Shown one piece after another: positions 54,518-64,000 of a stretch of DNA of 64,000 nucleotides. The stretch covers positions 79,534,757 through 79,598,756 of the forward strand of contig CM077165.1 of NCBI GenBank assembly GCA_039583875.1, written 5' to 3'. How positions within the stretch are numbered: position 1 is the stretch's first letter; every line of letters begins with the position of its first letter. Source of the DNA: Platanthera guangdongensis (lineage: Eukaryota > Streptophyta > Magnoliopsida > Asparagales > Orchidaceae). Made by a program: the position numbers and the translations under genes. The notes under the pieces were generated by a model. The model was not told where the DNA came from. It saw only the letters and a program-made list of their open reading frames with translations, and ran no database searches.

Positions 54518-56129
54518 TGTCCATCTTCTGTTTTGCGTACGTATTTAAATCGCAAGTGCAGGAATTTTTGAGGCGCAGCAACTTGGCCGCACTTGGATAT
54601 CTCATCGCACGACCGGTATGCTCAATTTTGAGCATGGTTACTTCTTCCCCTAGCCCTTTATTTTATTTACGTGTTTTACTTTTTTGTATTGTCATATTCT
54701 AGTCTGGGGGTGGAGTTGTCTTTGATCACTATACAGCATAGTTTATTGCATACTAGTCTGCATTTATTTATTTCAGGATCACTAATTGCACACACTGAAG
54801 CACCCACATGAGTGCGCACTTAACTATACGCGCGGCTCAAGGCAAATGTATTACTTTTGTGTAAACTCTAAAAAGTGGTGCTGACTTAGGATTTTGGGAT
54901 ATAGTAGTTCGAAACTCATGCAGTGCTCCTAATCGAGTACTCATGATTTGCATAGAAATAGTATAAGATTACTTTTTCTTCATGCTCGTAGACTTAAATT
55001 TATTCTGCAAAAGTAAATTTTGATTGTGCTACTTAAAATTGTAGAATCTGGAGTAATCGAACGGTAGTGTAGAGATGAGTGTAGCCGTCACTAGACTCGT
55101 ATTTCTCGAGTCGGGGGAAAGGATCTTCTTTTTCGGGGACTGAGAACTTGCCCCAAGCTACTCTCGAAGTATTGGTGCCCGGTTAGTCGAGTGTGAGCGT
55201 GAGGTAGGCTATCATTTTGGCTAGTTTGAGCCTTTTTGTACCTAGTCCTAGCAGCTGACCTTTGCAAGCCAAATTTGCGCCTACCCTCCTTTTGTTTCAG
55301 CTCCACCTATATTCACCAAAGCCTAAAAGCCAACCCTTTTGTCGCAACCAAAACCTTGAGCTTGATCGATTTAAAAAATTTGATATGTTGTGATATTTGG
55401 GATTCATGTGAAGTGGAGATGAATTCATGAATTGCTAATTTTTAGATTTGGGGATTGCTGAATGAAAAAGAAGAAAAATGAAAAAGAAAAAGATGAATAA
55501 AAAAGAAAAAAAAAGAAAATTTAAAATTATTACAAGGAGAATTGCAATCCCCATCTTGTGTCTTAGTTTTTGGTCGGGATAGGCCGTGTGCATACCCAGT
55601 TTTCAATCCAAGTCTGGGGGTGTGTCACACATGCATTTCTTAGTGACTGTTTGGGTTTAGCTCTTGTTCGCTCTCTTTGGTTGCGTGTAGCCTCCTTGTT
55701 TATCATTGACTAGCACACCTTAGCCTTAGCCCATTCAAACCTACAAGTCCTGCTGATTCACATTTGAGTCTACTTAGCATCGTGGAGAGAGTGTGTAAGG
55801 GCAAGCTTATGGTTCCCGACATTGATGGATTTCTTTTGAGGTGATCACGAGCCCCGATCTTCGGCAATGCTCACCTTAGTGGACTGTCTACTTTCTCCAT
55901 ACACATGACCAAACGATTCTCCAGAATTCTAATTTTAAGTAGACAAAATATTTATTTACCTCTGTCAAATAATTTAAGCTTCGTAGTATAATTAAAAAGT
56001 TTTTCTATTCTATTTTCTATGCGCATGATGCATTTGATTTCTCGTCCTACTTTATTTTGAAGTTTCTAAGCCAGCTAGCTGTTTTTACAGTCCACGGAGT
56101 AATGATTTGCGCGGGACGAATAAATGGGT
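54304..56129 (+). other. E5 conserved non-coding internal region
   Basis: No shared ORF, but alignable with E2 19547-21307 in the same order: CACCCACATGAG (about 54800), AACTTGCCCCAAGCTA (55144), CAGCTCCACCT (about 55300), and the GCCCCGATCTT...GCAATGCTC block (about 55852). It holds a TA dinucleotide run (about 54478-54513), an A-rich tract (55460-55520) and polypurine-like boxes at 54701 and 55610. Confidence 0.72.
55610..55624 (+). promoter_or_regulatory. Internal polypurine-like box of E5
   Basis: AAGTCTGGGGGTGTG, identical to the terminal box at 56130 and 520 bp upstream of it. A related box AGTCTGGGGGTGGAG lies at 54701. Confidence 0.55.
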
Positions 56130-56142
56130 AAGTCTGGGGGTG
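56130..56142 (+). promoter_or_regulatory. Terminal polypurine tract of E5
   Basis: AAGTCTGGGGGTG abuts the TGATGAGTCC start of the 3' LTR at 56143. Confidence 0.82.
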
Positions 56143-57577
56143 TGATGAGTCCAAATATTACACTGATTTTTGTACTCATCTGGGCCAGTTTTATCGTCTT
56201 AGCACTGTACTTGAGAGTTATTACTGCTTATATTTTCTTATTTGCCTATTTCATGATTAAGTGCACTTTAGACCCGTTTTCTGTGTGCTTTAGATGTTTC
56301 TGTATTTCCTTTTGTTTTACTTGTTCTCTCGCCATGCCTTGAGAATGTAGTGTGCACTTTTGGTGGCCTATCTGCCTCTTCTGCTGGTGTGTGGGTTGTG
56401 TGCGTGCTCCGGAACCTCTCGGGAGACACCGATGATACAGGAACACTGCGCACGATCACTGGACTCACTGCGCACGACCACTGGTTGTGCGCCACTGATC
56501 GTGCACATTACATTCTCCTTTTCTACAGTTCTGTCATAGCCAATCGCACGATCAGTGGATTCAGTGTGCACGACCACCGATCGTGCGCCACTGATCGTGC
56601 GCTTATCTGTTGATGTTTTTGTCCAAGTTGCAGGTTTAATTGGAAATTGCGCACGATCATCGACCGATAGTGCGCACGAACACTGGTCGTGCGCCACTGA
56701 TCGTGCGCTCTGCTTATTCTGCCTCCGTATTTAAGGGCCTGCTCCACGGTTTAGGGCAACACTGGTCATTTTTGTGATCGGAGAGTGTACGGTAAGTGTC
56801 GTTCTACTTCTCCAGCTGCTCCATCCACCTCCACCTTCATCGGGAGTCCGCAGCTGGTGATTTCGAAGCTTTCCAAACCCTCCGGCGAAGCTCTCGGCCA
56901 TTGATGACCTCAAATCCAAGCTTTCCACCGGAGTTGGAAAAGAAGATGAACTAGAGAACGTACTCAAAGGCCTTCGAGGTGACAACTCGTTGGTATCGGA
57001 AGCCTCCTCGGACTGAGCCCAGAAGCGGATTGACAACTCGCTATTTCGGCCACGACCTACGGTAGACCTTCACCCTCTACTTGTTTACTCCTCTTCCCCT
57101 TCCTCTGTTGTATGAAATGATTTGATATTGTAATGAACTACATTTTCTACTCTATATCTAAGTGGATGTTTGTAGTTTTCATTTTCTTTTGAGTTGTGTG
57201 TTATGAATGCGCCTCGCCCACTCCACATCCACTCCATACCCTTGTTTCACCCGATTGCATTCCTCACAAGAACACTTCCATCCATTAGCTTTCTGTCCAC
57301 TCGCCCAACCGAAGTTCGGCATCACGGCCGATACAATCACCTCACCTTGCGAAGCGGTGCCTTCGACCCGCATAGCCTTAATTAGTTTTTTAGATCAAGA
57401 AACCACAATCTCACAAGCCCCCTTTTTAATCTTTTCTAAGTATAAACCTAATAATGATATTTTCTGAACTGTCGCCGATCTATGCTAATTGCATTCCTCA
57501 AGAGACCGACACTCGGGGATTTATTCCCAAATTTTATTACTTGTGCGACCGGTGCGCTTGCCGATTTCCACGCATCA
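56143..57577 (+). repeat. E5 3' LTR
   Basis: A 1,435-bp direct repeat of 51530-52965 with intact TGATGAGTCC start and CATCA end. Dyad units at 56449, 56545 and 56650; TATTTAAGG at 56728. The terminal hairpin has one mismatch here (GTACTCATC). Confidence 0.93.
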
Positions 57578-58305
57578 GAGCACCCCATGGAGAAGAACTT
57601 GGTCTAATAAAACCACACCTCAACAACTCATCGAGCTTAGTACGCAACTCATCCAACTCACGCGGAGCCATACGGTATGGTGCTTTGGCAATAGGATGAG
57701 TACCTAGCTCGAGGTCTATCACAAACTCTATCTCCCTTTCAGGAGGAAGTCCTGGAAGACTATCAGGAAAAACATCTGGAAACTCTCGCACCACAGAGAT
57801 ATCCTCAAGATGTGGGGTAACAAAAGCTGTCTCTAGAGTAGAAATAGAAACCAAAAATGCCTTGCAACGAGACTCTATAGCACAACAAGCACGTACCGCA
57901 GGAATTACAGGGGAAACACTGTCCTGAAATCCATAGACGCTCATAGGTTGTCTGTCGTCCATCCTGAAATCCAGTCGCTTAACCTTGCACTGGATGACCG
58001 CATCATACTTGGACAGCCAGTCCATGCCCAAAATCACGTCGAAATTAGCCAGATCTAAAATCTTTAGATCCACAAGGCTAGAAAATTGCCAAGATAAATA
58101 GGGCATCTCAGAACTCCTTGATTAGATATCACCGAATCACCGGAAGGGAGCTTGACATTGAAGGAGTCTCCTAATTGATCCACATCCAGGCGATGTTTAT
58201 CAACAAACCTTCAGGCCATGAAGGAATGGGTGGCACCCGAATCGAAAAGAATGCGCGCCCACCTATTCCGTACCTTAAACTCCCCTAAAACCGTAACATA
58301 CATAA
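57578..58305 (-). pseudogene. E4 protease and RT N-terminus (right of E5)
   Basis: The minus strand has the protease active site DSGATHSF at 58220-58243, with the D-S-G triad intact, then a stop or two, then the ORF 57537-58106 with NFDVILGMDWLSKYDAVIQC, VVREFPDVFPDSLPGLPPEREIEFVIDL, APYRMAPRELDELRTKL and [13 protein letters not shown]. The RT continues at 51529. The last ten or so codons of the apparent ORF read into E5 and are not real. Confidence 0.9.
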
Positions 58306-59595
58306 CTAAACGAACGATAACTGGGGCAACAACGATAAAAATGAGGATATTTTAAACTTGGGATAACCTGATATCACTTGCGTAGAGGTTTGGGCTTCCT
58401 CGCTGGTCATCACGTTTAGCTTTCCTTTTCCTTTATCTAGGTTTGGTGGCGGCGGCAGAGCTCGAAGTGGGGCAAGCTGCAGTGGGGGCTGAGCCTGGGG
58501 GCACGAAGACTTCTGGTGTCCCTTCTGCCCGCACTGGAAGCAAATCCTTTCTTTCATCCAGCACTGACTCAGATCATGACCCTTCCTTGCACAGAATGAG
58601 CACACTAGCTCTCCCTTGGGTGCGCCTTGGATGGCATGCACCTGCTGCTGCTTCAGGGTGTCAGTCCTCTTGAAACACCTTTCGTAAGGGTGGCCAGGAT
58701 GAACACAGAAGCTACGCACTTCCTTACTTTTCTTCTTCAAAGAAGGGCCAGATGCCCTGCAGCTACCATCCTCAACGCCTTTCCTTTTCTCTTTCCTTAC
58801 CACAACACAGCGATTCTTAGCATTTTCAATCGCCTCCACTTTCAAAGTGGCTTCCACTGCTTCAGCATAACTTTCAGCCCGGTAAGCGCATGCCAACTAC
58901 TGGACATCGCTTCTTAGTCCTCCAAGGAAATGCTTCACTTTACCCACGTCAGAAGCTACCAAATTAGGAGCAAATCTACTCAGTTTGCTAAACTCAATCT
59001 CATACTCGCTCACGGTGAGCTGTCTCTACTTCAAATGCAGGAAGTTATTCATCAGATGGTCCTGCTCGACCGACGGTAGAAACTTCTTCAGCAGCAACTT
59101 CTTAAAAGATTCCCAAGAACATCCTTCCTTCAGACTCTCCCTTTCCCGTATCCACCAACTCTTTTCCAGGCTCTTTAACTGATATGTTGCAATCATCACC
59201 TTCTGGGCTTCTAGAATTCCGGAATACAAAAACATCTCCTCAATGGATATGATCTAATCATCTAAAACCATAAAGTTGGCACTCCCGTCGTAGGTGGGAA
59301 GTCCCAACTGCTAGAAGTGTGATATGAAATTCATTTCTGGTGGTATCACCATTGGGGGCACCAGAGGAGTAGGGGTATCGGGCACGGCTTGGCCCAAGGT
59401 AAGCTCTTGCACTAAAGGTTGCTGCGCGGTAGCGGCAGTCAATAAAGACTCAATTTGCGATTGCATCGCAACCAACTGTCTCGACAGAGCCTCTTTGCTC
59501 TGATACAGACCCTCGATAATCGCATCACTTTGCGCACCTGATGACTCACCCTCCGATTGGGGAGTCTACCTCATCGCAGGATGCTTTGGCGGCAT
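58306..59595 (-). pseudogene. E4 Gag with tandem zinc knuckles
   Basis: The start ATG is the complement of 59593-59595 (MPPKHPAMR, then TAG). Broken capsid follows, with MFLYSGILEAQKVMIATYQL, WWIRERES and SWESFKKLLLKKFLP at 59026-59235, then LSRFAPNLV-like residues. ORF 58306-58896 holds ACAYRAESYAEAVEATLKVE and three consecutive knuckles: a degenerate FCVHPGHPYERC, then the perfect CSFCARKGHDLSQC and CFQCGQKGHQKSSC. Three knuckles are more than the usual one. Capsid and RNA-binding protein of E4. Confidence 0.88.
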
Positions 59596-60249
59596 TTCTA
59601 AAAAGCAAACAGACAACTCATCAAAATCCTAGCTTACAATAAGGCAACACGACTAATTCAGACCATACTTAAAAGACATTTGCTTATGCTGCAACTTGCT
59701 CTAGGATTTTATAATGATGCTATGTCCTACTTAGGATGATATCCTCTCATCCTATTGACTCTTGTGCCTATGACATGAATGCATGGATTCTTTATTCTTA
59801 TTTAAAATCATGTGTGTACATGTGTCATCATGTAAACCTTAACTTAGCACACGTGCTTATGAGATAATATGCAATGTATGCAGTGTTATGCATTATAAAA
59901 AGGCCTTAATGCATGCATGATCGGCCTACACATGAAATGTTATGCATCTCATACTACATAACATCGCATGCAAAGAGAAAAGAAAACGTGCTAATGGGCA
60001 CTCATGTGATGGTGGTTATGCATCCCACACTACATAACCGTCACATGGTTCCTCCTATGGTGGATCCATATACAAACACATATTATGCATCTCATACTAC
60101 ATAATATGCCCCATATACTTCTTATCATGCTATGAGTGTTGTGACTATGCTTCGGCTAAGACGTACTGATGACACATTGGTGTGTGTATGAAATGTCACC
60201 AAACAACTAACACTAACAAGGGAAGGTTGCCCGACAAATTGACAAGCAA
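59596..60249 (-). other. E4 untranslated leader
   Basis: Between gag and the primer site. AT-rich, with repeated ATGCATCTCATACTACATAA-like phrases near 59940, 60015 and 60085. No ORF supported. Confidence 0.65.
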
Positions 60250-60266
60250 CCTCCCTCTAATACCAA
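60250..60266 (-). promoter_or_regulatory. E4 primer-binding site (tRNA-Met-like)
   Basis: On the minus strand the LTR end TGACA is followed by GT and TTGGTATTAGAGGG, which resembles the initiator tRNA-Met complement TGGTATCAGAGC with mismatches. Confidence 0.7.
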
Positions 60267-60267
60267 C

Positions 60268-61411
60268 TGTCACAACCCTCATTTTCACCGCATATAATAG
60301 CTTATCAGAGTAAGGGAAAATGCGCATTATGATGCCACGTCAGTAGGGATAACTGCAGACGCTCAGACAGATACCTACTTAATCATGAAGAAAGATTATT
60401 TAAGTTATTTTAAGGGAAAAATCAGTTTAAGTGCAGTTGTTAGCCGTATCCCTCGGCTTAGTGGCTCATCTAGTCCACGAATCAAAATATAATTATACGC
60501 TGCAGAAAAATACTTATTTAGATTGACCCCAACATCCTACATGAGTATAAACGTCCCCAAAGGACGACTCATGCTGTGCAAGACTCTAAATTTTTAATAG
60601 TAGTAAGGATAACTTTTACGGTCCCTAAATATACCAAGTTAGAGTTTTTAAATTATGCAGTGCATGAAGTAGTAGTAATAGATTTTATAGTTGAAAATAC
60701 CTAACATGCATTCCTAGCATAAATCCTCCCAGAGAGCAAGTAGTCCACATCCACATATAGAGAAATAAGCAGCTAGCAAGTATCTAAAAATAACAATTCT
60801 GTGGGCGCCAACAAACTGACACGAACCCACTAACAGAAAAGTAAGTCGGAACCAATAACTAAAAGAAACAACAATCTACCTCGCTAAGACAAGGCAACAA
60901 CCACGACCAACACAGCCGCCCAAAAACTCCAAAACCAGCTCTGCTATCTGCTACAGCTCTGGACCTGAGGCATTCCAAAAACAGAACACCTCAGGAAGAA
61001 GGTACAAATGGTGGCAGAAGAATAAGCCGAAATAAACAAAGGTCAAAAGGTGTACCAACCCAAGACCAAAAGCACTGAAGTAAAGTATGAAAAGAAACAA
61101 GACATCAATAAGAAAATAACTCTTACGTGATTTGTCACTTTCAACAAAGGTACACCTGACGCATGAGGCTATAAGGTAATGACATGTATTAATCATAAGG
61201 AAAGATACAAAACCTTTATTAGGCACCTGTGGTCGACTCTACCCAAAAACACGGGCGAGGTGGTCACTCGTGGACACACCCTCATGAATATAAATTCCGT
61301 CTAACTGCGAGGGAGTCTCATACTCTCCACCATACACCACAGACGACCAAAAACCTAGTAGACTTCCACAAGGTACTAATAAAGTCATCAAACATTTACG
61401 GAGGTGGTTTC
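60268..61411 (-). repeat. E4 5' LTR, terminal part (cut by E6)
   Basis: Matches 33237-34380 of the 3' LTR closely, from TGTCACAACCC onward. Similarity stops exactly at 61411/61412, where TGTAAGACCCCC of E6 begins. The remainder should lie beyond E6. Confidence 0.92.
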
Positions 61412-62163
61412 TGTAAGACCCCCTCCCCCTTACCAAGGAGGGCTACCGGATCTTATGCCCAGAACCGCCGTCTTACGGTGGCACTAACTCACGGGTTAGT
61501 CGACACCGCAACACGCCGATTCTGCCGGCTAGTACGATCATTTAACCTGTAGGCCAATATGAGAAGAAAGAATTAAAACTGTATATATAAAACCATCAGT
61601 CCACAAGCCACATAGTACAATCATGTAAATGAAATGAAAAGTACATCACAATAGTCCACAGAAGAGTACAAATGAAAGAGTAAAAAGGGCTTATGCCCAG
61701 TACATCAAAATCACTCTCTCACAGAATAATAATGCGGAAGCTACACTAGAACATCAGATCTCGTCCCACCTGAGGACGCACAGTAGTGGTAGTAGCCTGC
61801 TGAAGCGGTATCTGCTCCTCATGTCCTGCCTCCTCGACGTGATGGTGCTCCATCTCCACAGGCTCCTAAAAATAGTTGGTCACCGACCATTAGTCAAAAA
61901 GACTAAGTCGTTTCCTCCGCACCTCGCCCCGCAGCTCCTAGGCACCGAGCGGGAGGACGAAGCGGAGGACAACAAAAGGGGTAGCAAAGTGGAAGCAGGT
62001 GACAGTATCTAACTAGAGTTGTAATAAGTAAAGTAGTTCTACGCTAGCAGTTCTAAGTACGGTACAGGTAATAAGTAAGAGCAGTGCAGTAAAGGAAAGT
62101 AAAGAACAGTAATATGAACAAGTAAATAAACTAAACTACCACTATGCTATCATCACAAACGTA

Positions 62164-62261
62164 CCCTAACTTATATAAATGCCCATACAAATATATAAGT
62201 TAGGGTTTCCAGGAAATTTAACTTATCATATAAAAGAGCCCATACTAATTTATATGATAAG
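62164..62261 (-). other. Paired stem-loops in E6 LTR
   Basis: CCCTAACTTATATA (62164-62177) pairs perfectly with TATATAAGTTAGGG (62192-62205); the 14-nt loop reads TTTGTATGGGCATT on the element strand. CTTATCATATAAA (62222-62234) pairs perfectly with TTTATATGATAAG (62249-62261); the loop reads TTAGTATGGGCTCT. They correspond to hp2 and hp1 of LTR1 in the same order. Confidence 0.82.
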
Positions 62262-62769
62262 GATCTATGAAGCGTATGACCTAATATGAATGAATGATAT
62301 GATGCAATTTTATGCGCAGGCAAGTGCAACTCACACACAACGACTCTGTGATCACAGACCTTTAGTTCCAACTTTTTTGAGAGCTAGCATCACTCTCGGG
62401 TACCACCGCTGTGGCTACGGCAGCAGCGGAGCGGGCGTCTCCGCTTCTAGACCGGTATGCACACTACCAAGCCTTAGACTCCTCTCATATGCCTCTGTAC
62501 ACGTCCAAGGTGCACTCTAGAGTCTCGCGTACGTACTTTGCTGACAAACCTGTCAGTCTTGTTGGGTCGGATGTGTGTTATCGGGGATCGTCCTCCAGAC
62601 CGCAGTGTAAAACAACCCACTGGCCCCTCTAACTCTCACAACCTCCTGGTGCACCGTACTGCCATCGGTGTGACGAACGGCCAGTACTGCATGCCCCGCA
62701 ACGATATTTGTGCACATGCAAATAATTCATTCCGAGCCTCCTGCTCGCAGGACCAAACCCGTCCTGAAT

Positions 62770-62935
62770 CCCTCAAACCCAAACCCGGGTGAGAACGCAC
62801 ATTAGTGCCTTTATACCAACTCCCTCAAACCCCAAACGGGTGAGATCGCACATCAGTGCCTTTATACCAACTCCCTCCAACCCTAAACGGGTGAGCATAT
62901 ATCATGAATCTCTCTAACCCTACACGGGCGAGAAG
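62770..62935. repeat. Short tandem repeat in E6 LTR
   Basis: Three to four copies of a roughly 55-bp phrase (CTCCCTCAAACCC, AAACGGGTGAG, CACAT-AGTGCC) at about 62773, 62820, 62870 and 62912. No coding potential. Confidence 0.7.
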
Positions 62936-64000
62936 GTACAAACATGTCCTAACCTATTAAACTACTATTGTCTACGGTTTATTATACTTAGAGATTTAAG
63001 GTTAATCCCAGGACTGCCCCCGGTATTCCCTGTGAAGGGCTCTCAAGGGGCACTAGGAACTGTGTTGGGATTACGCCCAGCGTTCCCTTTCGCAAGGATA
63101 CTTATTTTAGTTGATGGCTACCCATGTATCTCCCCAGCTCTCCTAATTGCTCTAGTACAAACCTAGTGACTTAAGGTGTTACCGGGAAGCCGACGGTCTT
63201 CCGCCGACCCCCACTCCAGTTGCTAACTAAGACTTGCAATTTTGATCCCTCACTAAGACAACTCTACCCACCAGGGTTACTCATGTTGAACTCTCTTATT
63301 TCTGCCGATAATCAATCCCCTTGTAACCCCTAAGGCAAGACCTATTTGTGTTATATGCAGACCATGTCCTATGATTACCCTAAAAATGTGATCTTCCAAA
63401 CCTTTAGGCATCTTGCCTCTAAATATTTATCCTAGGGTGGTATGGACTAAGGGAACTACCTTATGAAATCCCATAATTTTTCTTGGCCAAATAGTCCTTT
63501 AATTAAATCTTTTAATTTAAACACTAGGTCACTTTACACATGAAGTAGTTTGATTAAATATCCACTGACCTAGGAAATTTTTCCTGAGATGTATATTGAT
63601 AAAATATTGCTGCCTACAGAGTTTCATAATTTTCCTTAAATTATTTATTCCCATTTCCTATTTAATATCAATTCCACACAAATTCCATTTTTCCAAATGA
63701 AGTATAGGCATTATGTAATCAAAAATTCCAGGAAAATTACAGAACTTTTAGAGCACTAATTTATGACTATTGGCAAAGTATCATCAGCATTTATTGTGTA
63801 ATGGCCTATAAAATTCCATTATAACATATTTACCAAAAATGTCATTGTATTAATCTAACAACTAACAATGCATCCATTAATTCTGAGAAATTCATGCAAA
63901 ACTAATAATACCATTTTATAGCAGTAGAATAAATTCCAAATTTTTCAGAGGTATATATCCATCATTTCAAGAATTAATAAGATAAGGTTAAAATGGGCAA

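Larger units (their letters stand above)
51530..57577 (+). mobile_element. E5: non-autonomous LTR element with one CCHC ORF
   Basis: LTRs 51530-52965 (1,436 bp) and 56143-57577 (1,435 bp), flanked by a perfect GAGCA duplication (51525-51529 and 57578-57582). It has a tRNA-Asp primer site, one ORF with an N-terminal zinc knuckle and no pol. It interrupts the E4 RT between the SSPWGA and PVLFV residues, and the E4 frame is continuous once E5 is removed. The two LTRs differ visibly (roughly one base in ten in a 140-bp U5 stretch I compared), so it is older than the copia insertion. Same family as E2. Confidence 0.93.
33237..61411 (-). mobile_element. E4: minus-strand gypsy element (chromovirus type), host of three insertions
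   Basis: Left (3') LTR 33237-36271. Minus-strand pol and gag are spread over 36379-37195, 49683-51529 and 57578-59595. A tRNA-Met-like primer site lies near 60250-60266, and the right (5') LTR starts at 60268 and is cut at 61411 by E6. Inserted within are copia (37196-49682) and E5 (51530-57577). Reading frames join across both insertions when the target duplications are allowed for. Its own target duplication cannot be checked because its right end is outside the window. Confidence 0.9.
61412..64000 (-). mobile_element. E6: LTR of a third Tekay-like gypsy element (partial)
   Basis: Starts TGTAAGACCCCC inside the E4 LTR and runs off the window. It shares with the M LTRs, in the same orientation, the GAACCGCC..CTTACGGTGGCAC region, the CGCCGAT...GCCGGC phrase, the CCGAGCGGGAGGA region (61940), the paired stem-loops (62164-62261) and the block TGAAGGGCTCTC...GGCACTAGGAACT (63030). 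It is therefore a minus-oriented 3' LTR or solo LTR. The repeated CCCTCAAACCC.AAACGGGTGAG phrase (62770-62935) is a short tandem repeat. No coding sequence is seen. Confidence 0.82.

Noticed and set aside
63030..63090. Similarity of the E6/M phrase TGTGAAGGGCTCTC to the E1 repeat phrase CCTGTGAAGGG as evidence of shared origin
   Set aside because: The match is about 11 bp and in opposite element orientation; likely chance.
1..64000. Any host protein-coding gene, captured gene fragment, rRNA or tRNA gene
   Set aside because: Every long ORF maps to retroelement gag/pol or to LTR repeats; I saw no other recognisable domain. A translated database search of the non-pol segments could still reveal a short captured fragment.

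Overview
The window is plant nuclear DNA made almost entirely of nested LTR retrotransposons. I find no convincing host gene, tRNA, rRNA or CRISPR array. The evidence for a plant, probably an angiosperm with a repeat-rich genome, is: Ty3/gypsy Gag-Pol of Tekay-like/chromovirus and Athila type, a SIRE/Maximus-type Ty1/copia element, primer-binding sites matching plant initiator tRNA-Met and tRNA-Asp(GTC), and LTRs of 1.4-5.1 kb. The species cannot be told from this sequence.

Layout, outermost to innermost. E1 is a plus-strand gypsy element (gag 1-167 and 3808-4368, pol 4373-7797, 3' LTR from 7916). It is cut three times: by a solo LTR (LTR1, 168-3802, target duplication CGTAC), by element M (9093-27543, minus strand, about 5.1-kb LTRs, duplication GTAGC/GTAGA) and by E3 (from 27878). 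M contains a rearranged non-autonomous element E2 (17631-22897). E3 is an Athila-like plus-strand element (LTR 27878-30613, gag and protease to 33207), cut inside pol by E4. E4 is a minus-strand gypsy element running from 33237 to at least 61411. E4 is itself cut by a SIRE-like copia element (37196-49682, duplication AACTC), by non-autonomous E5 (51530-57577, duplication GAGCA) and by E6 (61412 to beyond the window end). The copia element carries a solo Athila-family LTR (40915-44272, duplication TATAC). The deepest chain is E1 > E3 > E4 > copia > solo LTR, five layers.

All the autonomous elements are visibly damaged by in-frame stops, frameshifts and loss of catalytic residues. The copia element is the best preserved: its two LTRs are nearly identical where I compared them, and few stops were seen.

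The most unusual material is not in pol. (1) E2 and E5 belong to one family of LTR elements without pol. Each has a single ORF with an N-terminal CCHC knuckle, an acidic middle and a conserved C-terminal RYPLPK motif, followed by about 1.8 kb of conserved non-coding DNA with three polypurine-tract-like boxes at the same spacing in both elements. (2) LTR1, M and E6 share paired stem-loops whose stems differ but whose loop (GTATGGGC-like) is kept. (3) LTRs of several unrelated families share a small set of palindromic words (CACGGGCGTG, CTCGACGA, TACTCGAGTA) in arrays just upstream of the TATA box.
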